This document shows, piece by piece, positions 44,394 to 52,649 of a DNA stretch of 64,000 nucleotides. The position numbers and the translations under genes were made by a program. The DNA comes from Dethiobacter sp. (GTDB taxonomy: Bacteria > Bacillota > Dethiobacteria > Dethiobacterales > Dethiobacteraceae): assembly GCA_020725465.1 (NCBI GenBank), contig DYEY01000056.1:24349-88348 (forward strand). The letters are read 5' to 3'. The notes beneath the pieces are model-generated. The model was not told where the DNA came from. It saw only the letters and a list, made by a program, of their open reading frames with translations, and ran no database searches. Position 1 is the stretch's first letter. The number at the start of each line of letters is the position of its first letter.

Positions 44394-45317
44394 ATGGAGA
44401 TAAAGAACATCCCGCGTCCCATCGCTGACCTGAGTTTGCTGGCGGTAGCCTGTGTCTGGGGTTTTACTTTTGTGACAGTGAAAAATGCCGTGGCGGACAT
44501 AGCTCCCTTTGCTTTCAACGCTTACCGCTTCGTCCTCGCAGCGTTTTTTATATTTTTACTGGTGCCGCGCAAAATCACCCTGCTGCCGCGGCGAACCTGG
44601 CCGGCCGGGTTGCTGCTTGGAATATTTCTATTCGGTGGTTACTCTTTTCAGACCGCGGGCCTGGTCTATACCACCGCCTCCAACGCCGGCTTCATCACCG
44701 GCCTGGTGGTGGTGTTGGTTCCGTTCATAGCCGCTGTCTTCGAACGTAAGAAGCCGTCCGTCACTGCCCTGGCCGGCGCTTTTTCTGCCTTTGCCGGGGT
44801 GGCCGTTCTGTCCCTGGAAGGCGACCTCTCTTTGAACCCCGGCGATATCCTGGTCGGTTTCTGTGCTGTCTGTTTTGCCCTGCATGTCTATTTTACCGGG
44901 CGCCTCTGCCGCCGGCATTCCGTAACCGGGCTTGTGTTTGTCCAGGTAGTGGTGGTGGCGGCGCTAAGCGGCCTTGTTTCACTGTTTGTCTCGTTGCCCG
45001 CCCCGGCCTCATTCTCCGGGCAAGTCTGGCTGGCCCTGGTTATAACAGCCTGTTTTGCCACCACCGGTGCTTTTTTCATCCAGTCCCTGATGCAGCGTTT
45101 CACCACGCCGGTGCGCACAGCGGTGATATTTTCGGCGGAACCGGTCTTTGCCGCCTTCTTTGCCAGCATCTTTCTTGCTGAGATACTGGGCAGCCGTTTT
45201 CTGCTGGGAGCCGCCCTGGTGCTGGCAGGTATGCTGCTGGCCGAGACCGGTGTATTTCTTCTTCCCCGTAAGCAAACACTATGGGCCATACGGGATGAGA
45301 AGGACGGAGCGCTTTGA
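44394..45317 (+). CDS. EamA/DMT-family exporter
   Basis: 307 residues from ATG 44394 with GGAGG upstream. Ten hydrophobic spans in two EamA repeats: VACVWGFTF in the first half, VITACFATTGAFFIQSLMQR in the second. Exports a small metabolite, commonly an amino acid; the substrate is unknown. Confidence 0.88.
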   Translation: MEIKNIPRPIADLSLLAVACVWGFTFVTVKNAVADIAPFAFNAYRFVLAAFFIFLLVPRKITLLPRRTWPAGLLLGIFLFGGYSFQTAGLVYTTASNAGFITGLVVVLVPFIAAVFERKKPSVTALAGAFSAFAGVAVLSLEGDLSLNPGDILVGFCAVCFALHVYFTGRLCRRHSVTGLVFVQVVVVAALSGLVSLFVSLPAPASFSGQVWLALVITACFATTGAFFIQSLMQRFTTPVRTAVIFSAEPVFAAFFASIFLAEILGSRFLLGAALVLAGMLLAETGVFLLPRKQTLWAIRDEKDGAL

Positions 45318-45417
45318 CGCGCTGGTAGTGGCACGTCAGCCCGGCAGGGGCCACGGTGGCGCTGCACATGGCAGCGGGCGGTCTAAAACTTTTTATATAT
45401 GAAGGGAGCTGTGGCAT

Positions 45418-46005
45418 ATGAGCATCCTGGGCCGGTTAAAGACCCCGGTTTTTAAGGCGGAAGGTATCCCCTACATAAAAGAGGAAACCTACCTTCTAAA
45501 TGTTTGGGGCCTGGTCGGCAGCGAGAGCGCTTTTACCCTGGCGGAAATCAGAAGCATGCCTTTCACCCGCCTGGACGCCCGCCTGACCTCGGTCAGCGGG
45601 TGGTCGGTGCGGGCCAGGTGGGACGGAGTGCTCTGGCCTGACTTTATGAAAGAAATTCAGCTGATGCCTGGGGCTGCCTTTGCCACCTTTACCAGTGTGG
45701 GAGGATACTCCACCAGCCTGCCCCTGGACCAGCTTAACGAGCGGGTGATGCTGGTCTACGCCGTTGACGGTGAGCCGCTGGAGGTGGAGTACGGCTGGCC
45801 GCTGCGGCTACTGGTACCCCACCTCTGGGGGTACAAGTCCTGCAAATGGCTGGGCTCAATCGAGTTTGCTGACCATGACCAGGGCGGCTTCTGGGAGGAC
45901 AGGGGTTACACCAGGAGCGGCCGGATTGAGCCGGGCCTGACCCTGGATATCAACACCGGGACCAAACGCCCCATCCGGGGTGGGGGAGAGGTTACCGAAT
46001 TTTAA
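45418..46005 (+). CDS. sulfite-oxidase-fold protein lacking the molybdenum Cys
   Basis: 195 residues, oxidoreductase molybdopterin-binding-like fold: YLLNVWGLVG, LTSVSGWSVRARWDGV, YGWPLRLLVPHLWGYKSCKWLGSIEF. The usual Cys before GWS is replaced by Ser in SVSGWS, so normal Mo coordination is doubtful. No Tat signal is visible. AAGGGAG precedes the ATG. The 100 bp upstream are GC-rich and structured. Confidence 0.8.
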   Translation: MSILGRLKTPVFKAEGIPYIKEETYLLNVWGLVGSESAFTLAEIRSMPFTRLDARLTSVSGWSVRARWDGVLWPDFMKEIQLMPGAAFATFTSVGGYSTSLPLDQLNERVMLVYAVDGEPLEVEYGWPLRLLVPHLWGYKSCKWLGSIEFADHDQGGFWEDRGYTRSGRIEPGLTLDINTGTKRPIRGGGEVTEF

Positions 46006-46039
46006 GATTTCCCTGTAATCTTATAAAGTAACGCCGCCG

Positions 46040-46063
46040 GCCGGCAGGTCTGCGGCTTTTTTT
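46040..46063 (+). terminator. Rho-independent terminator after the Mo-fold gene
   Basis: GCCG and CGGC arms flanking a CAG/CTG pair, immediately followed by seven T residues. Lies 35 bp after the stop and before the AbfD-like gene, separating their transcripts. Confidence 0.7.
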
Positions 46064-46106
46064 GTTGAATAAATTTAAAGTGACATTCCAAAAGAGGTGA
46101 GACCGG

Positions 46107-47558
46107 ATGAAAACAGCTGACCAGTATATTGACAGCCTGAGACGACTTAACCTGACGGTTTACATGTTCGGTGAAAAAGTGGAAAACCCTGTTGACCATC
46201 CCATAATCAGACCGTCGCTGAACTCGGTGGCCAAGACCTATGAACTGGCCTTCGATGAGCGCTACGAAGAGCTAATGACAGCCACCTCCAGCCTGACCGG
46301 AAAGAAAATCAACCGCTTCACCCACCTTCATCAGTGCGCCGACGACCTGGTAAAGAAGGTGAAAATGCAGCGACTCCTGGGACAGAAAACCGCTTCCTGT
46401 TTCCAGCGCTGTGTGGGGTTTGATGCCTTTAACGCCGTTGACAGCACCACCTTTGAAATGGACAGGGACTTGGGCACGGAGTATAACCAGCGTTTCCGTG
46501 ATTATATGGTATATGTCCAGGAAGAAGACCTGACTGTGGACGGCGCCATGACCGACCCCAAAGGAGACAGGTCGCTCCGGCCCAGCCGTCAGGCTGACCC
46601 GGACCTGTACCTGCGGGTGGTGGAAAAAACCAAAGACGGCATCGTGGTGCGCGGCGCCAAGGCGCACCAGACCGGAGCCGTCAACTCGCATGAGATCCTG
46701 GTTATGCCCACCATCGCCATGGAGGCAGAAGACCGCGACTACGCCGTGTCTTTTGCCCTGCCCAGCGACGCGGAAGGAATTATCTACATCTACGGGCGTC
46801 AATCCTGTGATACCCGCAGGCTGGAAGGCGGCGACATCGACGTGGGCAACTGCTTCTTTGGCGGACACGAGGCGCTGGTGGTGTTCGAGGATGTCTTTGT
46901 ACCCTGGGACAGGGTATTCATGTGCGGCGAATACAGGTATTCCGGTGTCCTGGTAGAACGGTTCGCCGGCTACCACCGCCAAAGCTACGGCGGCTGTAAG
47001 GTGGGGGTGGGCGACGTTTTAATCGGCGCCGCGGCTCAGGCGGCCGAATACAACGGTGCCGCCAAGGCTTCGCACATCAGGGAAAAACTGACAGAAATGG
47101 TGCACTTAAACGAAACTCTTTATTCCTGCGGTATCGCCTGCTCGGCGCAGGGTGTCGCCACCGCCTCCGGCACCTACCTGATTGACCTGATGCTGGCCAA
47201 TGTCTGTAAGCTGAACGTAACCCGCCTTCCTTACGAAATAGCCCGGCTGGCCGAGGATATCGCCGGCGGCCTGATGGTAACCATGCCCTCAGAGCAGGAC
47301 CTGCGCCACCCGGAGATCGGGCGGTACGTGGAAAAATATCTCAAAGGGGTGGCTGATGTTCCCACAGAACACAGAATGAGAATGCTCCGGCTGATTGAAA
47401 ACCTGACCCTGGGCACCGCTGCGGTGGGCTACCGGACCGAGTCGATGCACGGCGCCGGCTCGCCCCAGGCGCAGCGCATAATGATTACCCGGCAGGCCAA
47501 CATGGATCACAAGAAAAAACTGGCACGGGTGCTGGCCGGTATTGAAAAAGAAGAATGA
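46107..47558 (+). CDS. abfD: 4-hydroxybutyryl-CoA dehydratase-like flavoprotein
   Basis: 483 residues. Fe-S ligands are all present with the AbfD spacing: Cys98 and Cys102 (CFQRC), His290 and Cys297 (HRQSYGGC). Dehydrates 4-hydroxybutyryl-CoA to crotonyl-CoA in fermentations of aminobutyrate, or may act on a related substrate. The family also covers flavin monooxygenases, but those lack the four ligands. AAGAGGTGAG precedes the ATG. Confidence 0.9.
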   Translation: MKTADQYIDSLRRLNLTVYMFGEKVENPVDHPIIRPSLNSVAKTYELAFDERYEELMTATSSLTGKKINRFTHLHQCADDLVKKVKMQRLLGQKTASCFQRCVGFDAFNAVDSTTFEMDRDLGTEYNQRFRDYMVYVQEEDLTVDGAMTDPKGDRSLRPSRQADPDLYLRVVEKTKDGIVVRGAKAHQTGAVNSHEILVMPTIAMEAEDRDYAVSFALPSDAEGIIYIYGRQSCDTRRLEGGDIDVGNCFFGGHEALVVFEDVFVPWDRVFMCGEYRYSGVLVERFAGYHRQSYGGCKVGVGDVLIGAAAQAAEYNGAAKASHIREKLTEMVHLNETLYSCGIACSAQGVATASGTYLIDLMLANVCKLNVTRLPYEIARLAEDIAGGLMVTMPSEQDLRHPEIGRYVEKYLKGVADVPTEHRMRMLRLIENLTLGTAAVGYRTESMHGAGSPQAQRIMITRQANMDHKKKLARVLAGIEKEE

Positions 47559-47564
47559 CAAAGT

Positions 47565-47581
47565 CGCCGCCGGGAGCGGCG
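47565..47581. terminator. GC hairpin between convergent genes
   Basis: CGCCGC and GCGGCG form a 6-bp stem with 5-base loop just after the AbfD-like stop and before the stop of the leftward membrane protein. No T run is present, so efficiency is uncertain. Confidence 0.45.
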
Positions 47582-47586
47582 CCTGT

Positions 47587-48060
47587 TCACGAGACCCGTG
47601 CCCTGGTCATTAGCAGGCCGGCAGTCAGCACCGAATGGGTAAAAATGGCCAGCAGGCCGGTAAAAAGGGGGTTCCAGCTGATACTCCACCACATTCCCGC
47701 CTGCTCCAGCAGCAGCTGGGCGACGATAGCCCCGGACGCGAAAAGCAGTATGTAACCTGCGATGTAATACCAGGGCCTGCCTTTGGGGAAAAAGTAAGCG
47801 AAAATAATGGTGGGTGCGATCCAGGCCAGGGGGGTAAAAAGGGTGGTGAAGCCCAAAACAACAGGGTCGCCGGTAAGCTGCCAAAATTTTAGAAAGAACT
47901 GAAACAGCCAGACAATAATCAATGCCTGTCCGGTACCGAGCAGCAGGCCGTACGGCAGGTAGGCTTTGACCAGGCGCCAGGGCACCAGGATCAGCAGGAC
48001 AGCTGACAGAAGCAAAGTCAGCAGTGCCCAGAGCAGTGTAGGGTTGGAAGTAAATAACAT
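47587..48060 (-). CDS. five-span membrane protein
   Basis: 157 residues with GGGGGAA upstream. Strongly hydrophobic throughout (about five spans) and little charge. No family recognised; possibly a small integral protein of sporulation or respiration. Convergent to the AbfD-like gene. Confidence 0.6.
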   Translation of the reverse strand: MLFTSNPTLLWALLTLLLSAVLLILVPWRLVKAYLPYGLLLGTGQALIIVWLFQFFLKFWQLTGDPVVLGFTTLFTPLAWIAPTIIFAYFFPKGRPWYYIAGYILLFASGAIVAQLLLEQAGMWWSISWNPLFTGLLAIFTHSVLTAGLLMTRARVS

Positions 48061-48142
48061 ACAGTTTCCCCCGGGCTTTTTTTTTATTTTATCTGAAACT
48101 GAGCTTTAGCATACAAAGTCAGGAGTAAATCAGCCGAATTTT

Positions 48143-49567
48143 TTATAATCCCAGTTTTTTCATGCGGTACTGTAGGTGCTGACGTGAAACGCCGAGTTTT
48201 TCTGCCGCCCGGGAGATGTTGCCGCGGTTGTCTTCCAGAGCTTGGGCAATAATGTTGCGTTCCAGCCGGCACATTACCGATTTTAAGTCTTGGTTTTCCG
48301 GGTTTATTAAATGAGGTAGGGGAGCATCGCATTTGGTTAGAAAACGGGAGTGCAGATGATTTACTTTCAGTATGGTTCCACGGTTGTCTACCAGGTTCAT
48401 GGCATGTTCGATGGCATGTTGTAGCTCACGGACGTTACCTGGCCAATTATATCTGGCAAAGACACGGGCCACCTCATCATCTGTTTCCCTGACATTTTTC
48501 CCCATTATTTTGTTGGCCCGGTCTATAAAATGCTTTGTCAGAAGTGGTATATCGCTGCGTCGTTCTCGCAGTGGAGGAATATTTATGGTCACAACTGCCA
48601 GCCGGTAAAAAAGGTCACGTCGAAGAAGATCACGGTTCATTGCCTCCAAGGGGTCCATATTAATGGCACTGATAATCCTGGGATTAACCGGGATTTCTTT
48701 GTTGCCACCGACTCGGCGGATAGTTTTTCTTTCCAGTACGCGCAGCAGCTTCGACTGTAGCAGCATGCTCATGGAACTGAGTTCGTCAAGGAAAAGGGTG
48801 CCCTTATCTGCTTCCTCGAACAGCCCAGGTTTATCTTCAGCTCCGGTAAAGGCGCCCCTGGTTGTACCAAATAGGATGCTTTCCAGAAGTGTTTCTGGAA
48901 TTGCCGCACAGTTTACGGCTACAAAGGGTCCATTCAGGCGCGGGCTCTGATTGTGAATGCTCTGGGCAAACAGTTCTTTACCGGTGCCGGTTTCACCCTG
49001 AATCAATATCGGGGACAGGTTTACCGCTGCCATCCTGGCAATCTGCAAAGATTTTTGCAGTGCTTCACTGTTACCTATAATATCCCGGAAAGAGTATTGG
49101 GTACCGTTTTTGTACGGCTGCTGCCTGGAATAAAGTTGCTTTTGCAATCTGCAGATGGTTTCGGTCATGGTCTTCCTGTTCGTGGTATCCTTATTTACGG
49201 AAACAGCCGCCACAATAGTGCCATTATCGTAAATGGGGTAGGTATTGGTAGTAATGCTGATAGTCTTGCCCTTTGAGGTCATGTAAGTAGTTTCATAGTT
49301 TTTAACAGCAATTCCGGTCTTAAGAACTTTAAGCAGGACGCTGCTCTCTTCGTCAAGCATATAGGCTTCGGAGATATGTTTGCCCACAACCTGGTTGCTT
49401 TTGGAATGCTCAATCTTTTCCAGTCCCTTGGAGTAAAATATGGTTCTGCCCTCACTGTCTACGATATGGATTCCTTCCTCCAGCACATTAAGAGCTGTAA
49501 CCAGAAACTCCTTTTCTCTGGTAACTTCTTTCAGTTTCTGCCGTAAAACAGCTTCGGTGTTTCCCAT
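48143..49567 (-). CDS. sigma-54-dependent activator (PAS-AAA-Fis)
   Basis: 474 residues. A PAS domain (about 18-135) senses a ligand or redox signal, the AAA domain (about 165-400) has GETGTGKE Walker A, GAFTGA for contact with sigma-54, and LFLDEL Walker B. A Fis-type HTH ends the protein (ISRAAEKLGVSRQHLQYRMKKLG). GAGGGGTG precedes the start. Divergent from the operon at 49945, which carries a -24/-12 promoter; it is the natural regulator of that operon. Confidence 0.95.
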   Translation of the reverse strand: MGNTEAVLRQKLKEVTREKEFLVTALNVLEEGIHIVDSEGRTIFYSKGLEKIEHSKSNQVVGKHISEAYMLDEESSVLLKVLKTGIAVKNYETTYMTSKGKTISITTNTYPIYDNGTIVAAVSVNKDTTNRKTMTETICRLQKQLYSRQQPYKNGTQYSFRDIIGNSEALQKSLQIARMAAVNLSPILIQGETGTGKELFAQSIHNQSPRLNGPFVAVNCAAIPETLLESILFGTTRGAFTGAEDKPGLFEEADKGTLFLDELSSMSMLLQSKLLRVLERKTIRRVGGNKEIPVNPRIISAINMDPLEAMNRDLLRRDLFYRLAVVTINIPPLRERRSDIPLLTKHFIDRANKIMGKNVRETDDEVARVFARYNWPGNVRELQHAIEHAMNLVDNRGTILKVNHLHSRFLTKCDAPLPHLINPENQDLKSVMCRLERNIIAQALEDNRGNISRAAEKLGVSRQHLQYRMKKLGL

Positions 49568-49592
49568 TCCATATCACCCCTCAAAGGCAAAT

Positions 49593-49606
49593 GCAAAAAA
49601 ATTTGC
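49593..49606. promoter_or_regulatory. activator binding-site candidate 1
   Basis: Palindrome-like 14 bp: GCAAA, four A/T, ATTTGC. Identical in reverse complement to the copy at 49710-49723. Being close to the activator start it may mediate autorepression. Confidence 0.6.
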
Positions 49607-49709
49607 TGTTGTGTATTCGACTTTCAGCTGCAAAAAACCTTTTTTAAAAAAAGAAAAGCGCAATTTGGCGCAAATAACATATTAGCCACCAAAAATGGCA
49701 TTGTATTGT

Positions 49710-49739
49710 GCAAATTTTTTTGCAAGCAAAAAATTTTGC
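49710..49739. promoter_or_regulatory. tandem activator binding-site candidates 2 and 3
   Basis: Two 14-bp A/T-centred palindromes (49710-49723 and 49726-49739) with GCAAA and TTTGC-type ends, 16 bp apart. They lie about 170-200 bp before the likely start of transcription, a usual distance for a sigma-54 upstream activating sequence. Confidence 0.65.
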
Positions 49740-49882
49740 TTTTTATATGGACAGCCGGGCAGACATAAAACCCGTCACTTACCGGATTTCATAACTGCAG
49801 GTTTTGCTAAAATGGGCTGGGCTTTTTTTGTTCACAAGCTTAACATTGCAAAAACTGCTGTAATATAAAGGGTTATTTTAAT

Positions 49883-49898
49883 TGGCATGGTTCTTGCC
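49883..49898 (+). promoter_or_regulatory. sigma-54 promoter (-24/-12)
   Basis: TTGGCAT at 49882-49888 and TTGC at 49894-49897 keep the invariant GG and GC exactly 12 bases apart, close to the consensus TGGCAC-N5-TTGC. Transcription should start near 49909, 36 bp before the opine-dehydrogenase gene. Confidence 0.85.
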
Positions 49899-49944
49899 TG
49901 CCAGATAAGCAGACGACACTAATTTTTGATTAGGGGGAACAACT

Positions 49945-51174
49945 ATGGCAAACATGGAATACTTAAAGGACAAGCCAATTGCAGTTTTGGGCGCCGGTGC
50001 CGTTGGCAAGGCAGTTGCTGCCGACTGTGCTCTGGCGGGAGCACGGGTTCGTATCTGTGACTTACCTCCTTTTGCTGAAAAAACATTGTTTGGTATTAAG
50101 GAAGCAGGTATCAAGCTGTTTGGTGATCAGCTGAATTTATATGGTTTTGAGCGTTCTGGGACGGCCAGGATGGAGCTGGTTACCACTGATGTAGCCGAAG
50201 CGGTAAAGGGGGCTGGTATTGTTATTGTTCCTACACCGACTTTTGGCCATGTGCCGTTCTTTGAAAGACTTATTCCGGCGCTGGAAGACGGAATGGTTAT
50301 CCATATATTCCCAGACAATTACGGTTCTTTACTTTTGCGTAAGATGATGCGTGAAGCAGGTTGTAACAGGAAAGTAATCATTGGCGGGTGGTCGAGCGCC
50401 CCATACGGCTGCCGGGTGGAAATAAAAGGTGGCGTAGTGCTGCCTAAAATAAGGGTTTACTATCGTGCCATTAATTTGAGAGGGGCAGCGCTGCCATCTG
50501 TTGACCAGCATGCTTTCCTGGAAAGTTCCAAATACATGGGTTGTATGGATGCCATCACAAACGGGGATGGCGCTATCCCTGGCGATACCGTGATGGATAC
50601 CGGTTTTAGCAACGTTAATCCGGTTCTGCACTGCCCTGGCACCATTCTTGGTGTGGGTACCATGGAAAACTGGGGTGTTATTTATGGAGAAGACAAATAC
50701 CAGTTTTCCATCTACTCGCATGCCTACTGCCCGTCCATTGCCAGGGTTCAGTACGCTTTTTACCTTGAGCAGCGGGAACTGGCCAAAGCCATGGGTGTTG
50801 GCATCCAGGATTTTGACAGAGAGCAGTTTTTCCACCGGGAAAGCATATTGGGCGCGGAATATATGGGGCCGGACTACAGGATCCCCTTTGACCAGCAGAA
50901 CTATATTCAGTACGGAACCGGTCCTTTCAGCATAAACAATCGCTACATTACCGAGGATGTCCCGGTAGGTTGCCACGTCTACCACGAGTTGGGCAAAAAA
51001 TTCGGCGTTAAAACTCCGGTCATCGATTCCATGATTAACCTGGCCTCGGCCATGATGGAGGTAAACTACTACCAGAGCGGTTATACCTTGGATTACCTTG
51101 GTATTGGTCATATGACCAAAGAAGAAATGTTAAGATATCTACACGATGGTATTTATACCGAAAAGAATAAATGA
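49945..51174 (+). CDS. opine/octopine dehydrogenase family enzyme
   Basis: 409 residues. N-terminal Rossmann motif VLGAGAVGKAVAADCALAG binds NAD(P); the C-terminal helical domain (about 200-390) is of the octopine/nopaline dehydrogenase type. Such enzymes oxidise or form N-(carboxyalkyl)amino acids from 2-oxo acids and amino compounds. First gene of the sigma-54 operon; with the methyltransferases it may act on the N-substituted carbon skeleton. AGGGGGAAC precedes the ATG. Confidence 0.8.
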   Translation: MANMEYLKDKPIAVLGAGAVGKAVAADCALAGARVRICDLPPFAEKTLFGIKEAGIKLFGDQLNLYGFERSGTARMELVTTDVAEAVKGAGIVIVPTPTFGHVPFFERLIPALEDGMVIHIFPDNYGSLLLRKMMREAGCNRKVIIGGWSSAPYGCRVEIKGGVVLPKIRVYYRAINLRGAALPSVDQHAFLESSKYMGCMDAITNGDGAIPGDTVMDTGFSNVNPVLHCPGTILGVGTMENWGVIYGEDKYQFSIYSHAYCPSIARVQYAFYLEQRELAKAMGVGIQDFDREQFFHRESILGAEYMGPDYRIPFDQQNYIQYGTGPFSINNRYITEDVPVGCHVYHELGKKFGVKTPVIDSMINLASAMMEVNYYQSGYTLDYLGIGHMTKEEMLRYLHDGIYTEKNK

Positions 51175-52624
51175 GGGGAGTGTTAAAGAGATTTCAACCG
51201 TTGAAGCAAAAAAAAGCATTGCGTTTTCTGTATTAAACCGTGAAAAAAAAGAAAAGATTCATGAAGCCAGCCTTTACCTGCTTGCAAAAGTGGGAATGAA
51301 GGTGCAGGGAGAAAAAATGTTACGCCTGCTGCGGGAACACGGATGTGGTACCGGAGTTGAAGGGAGAATTTTTTTCCCGCACCAGGTTGTGGAAAAAGCA
51401 CTAAGATCGGCACCCCGTCAACTGGTTCTTTTCACTCGTGGAGGGGAACCTTATATAACTGTTGACAGCCGGGAGCAACAGTATTTTGGCACTCACGCTG
51501 ACCAGCTGGAACTGTTGGACCCTGCAACCGGTAAGGCCAGGAAATTTGTAAGCGATGATACCCGGATGATGTGCCTGCTGGCAGATTACCTTCCTAACAT
51601 TCACTTCATATTGTCTGTGGGGATGTCATCGGATGTGCCTCCTGATATCCAATCCCAGATCACCTTCCTGGAAACGGTAATGAACTTCCGTAAACCCATT
51701 AATTTTTCTACCAATGATGTTAATGCTCTGTACGATATAATTGAAATCGCAGCTACTGTGGCCGGAGGGAAGAAGCAACTTCAGGAAAAACCGTTCATTT
51801 TCAATTATTGTGAACCCATTCCGCCCCTGGCACATCCGGAAACCAGTACGGAAAAGCTTCGGATCAGTGCCGAAAACCGCGTTCCCGTAGTATATATGCC
51901 TTACTGTATGATGGGCGGTACCTCTGTAATGAGCCTTGCCGGAACATTGGCCCAATGCAACGCTGAGGTGCTGGCCGGCCTGGTAATGACGCAGATAGTA
52001 AGTGAAGGAACGCCATTTATCTACGGAGCCATGCCTTCAGTATTTGACATGAAAACCACCATCGGCAGTTACGGAGCGCCTGAATTTCATCTTTTGGTAG
52101 CCGCTGCCTCAGAGATGGCGTCATTCTACGGCCTTCCCTTTTATGGCACTGCCGGTTGTTCTGACGCTAAAACCCTGGATGAGCAAGCGGTTGCAGAAAT
52201 TACCATGGAGCTGTTTTCAACCATCCTGAGCAAGGCTAACCTGGTTCATGATGTGGGAGTGATGGACCACTGCAACAGCGTATCACCGGAGGCCGTAGTT
52301 CTGGCCGATGAAATAATCGCTGCCTTAAAAAGCTATGCTGATGGGGTGGAAGTGAATGATGAGAATCTGGCACTGGAGGTAATAGAAAAGGTAGGGCCAG
52401 GCGGTCACTTCCTGAACGAGAAGCATACACGGAATAATTTCAGGAAAATCTGGTATCCGGATCTTTTCAGCCGTGCTATGGAAAATGAGGATGTTTCAGC
52501 AGTCCGGACCAAAATTCGGGACAAGATACAGCACATTGTAACGTGGCACCAGGTACCTGAGCTGGAAGAAGGGTTGGCCCGCGAGCTTGCCGGATGGATG
52601 AACCGCCTGAAAAAGGTTAGGTAA
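51146..52624 (+). CDS. MttB-family methyltransferase, non-pyrrolysine (copy 1)
   Basis: 492 residues in the trimethylamine methyltransferase superfamily. LLDPATGKARKF, NFSTNDVN, GTAGCSDAKTLDEQA and GPGGHFLNEKHTRNNFRK are family marks. No in-frame TAG occurs, so it belongs to the Pyl-free branch, members of which demethylate quaternary amines such as glycine betaine, proline betaine or carnitine onto a corrinoid protein. ATG 51146 overlaps the dehydrogenase gene and has no clear ribosome site, so coupling is likely. Confidence 0.88.
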   Translation: MVFIPKRINEGSVKEISTVEAKKSIAFSVLNREKKEKIHEASLYLLAKVGMKVQGEKMLRLLREHGCGTGVEGRIFFPHQVVEKALRSAPRQLVLFTRGGEPYITVDSREQQYFGTHADQLELLDPATGKARKFVSDDTRMMCLLADYLPNIHFILSVGMSSDVPPDIQSQITFLETVMNFRKPINFSTNDVNALYDIIEIAATVAGGKKQLQEKPFIFNYCEPIPPLAHPETSTEKLRISAENRVPVVYMPYCMMGGTSVMSLAGTLAQCNAEVLAGLVMTQIVSEGTPFIYGAMPSVFDMKTTIGSYGAPEFHLLVAAASEMASFYGLPFYGTAGCSDAKTLDEQAVAEITMELFSTILSKANLVHDVGVMDHCNSVSPEAVVLADEIIAALKSYADGVEVNDENLALEVIEKVGPGGHFLNEKHTRNNFRKIWYPDLFSRAMENEDVSAVRTKIRDKIQHIVTWHQVPELEEGLARELAGWMNRLKKVR

Positions 52625-52649
52625 TGATTAAATACAAAGGAGCAGTATT

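Larger units (their letters stand above)
49568..49944. promoter_or_regulatory. control region between activator and catabolic operon
   Basis: A 377-bp gene-free, A/T-rich stretch. Contents: a 14-bp palindrome at 49593-49606, 13 bp before the activator gene start, tandem copies at 49710-49723 and 49726-49739, a GCGCAA-type repeat near 49661-49680, and a sigma-54 promoter at 49883-49898. No gene was seen inside. Confidence 0.75.

Noticed and set aside
45318..45417. possible molybdenum-cofactor riboswitch upstream of the Mo-fold gene
   Set aside because: The region is GC-rich and can fold, but I could not identify the conserved core of that class.
46272..46982. 236-codon minus-strand frame inside the AbfD-like gene
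   Set aside because: Shadow of a conserved gene on the plus strand.
50329..51111. 260-codon minus-strand frame in the opine dehydrogenase gene
   Set aside because: Antisense of a complete, family-matching gene; no start signal.
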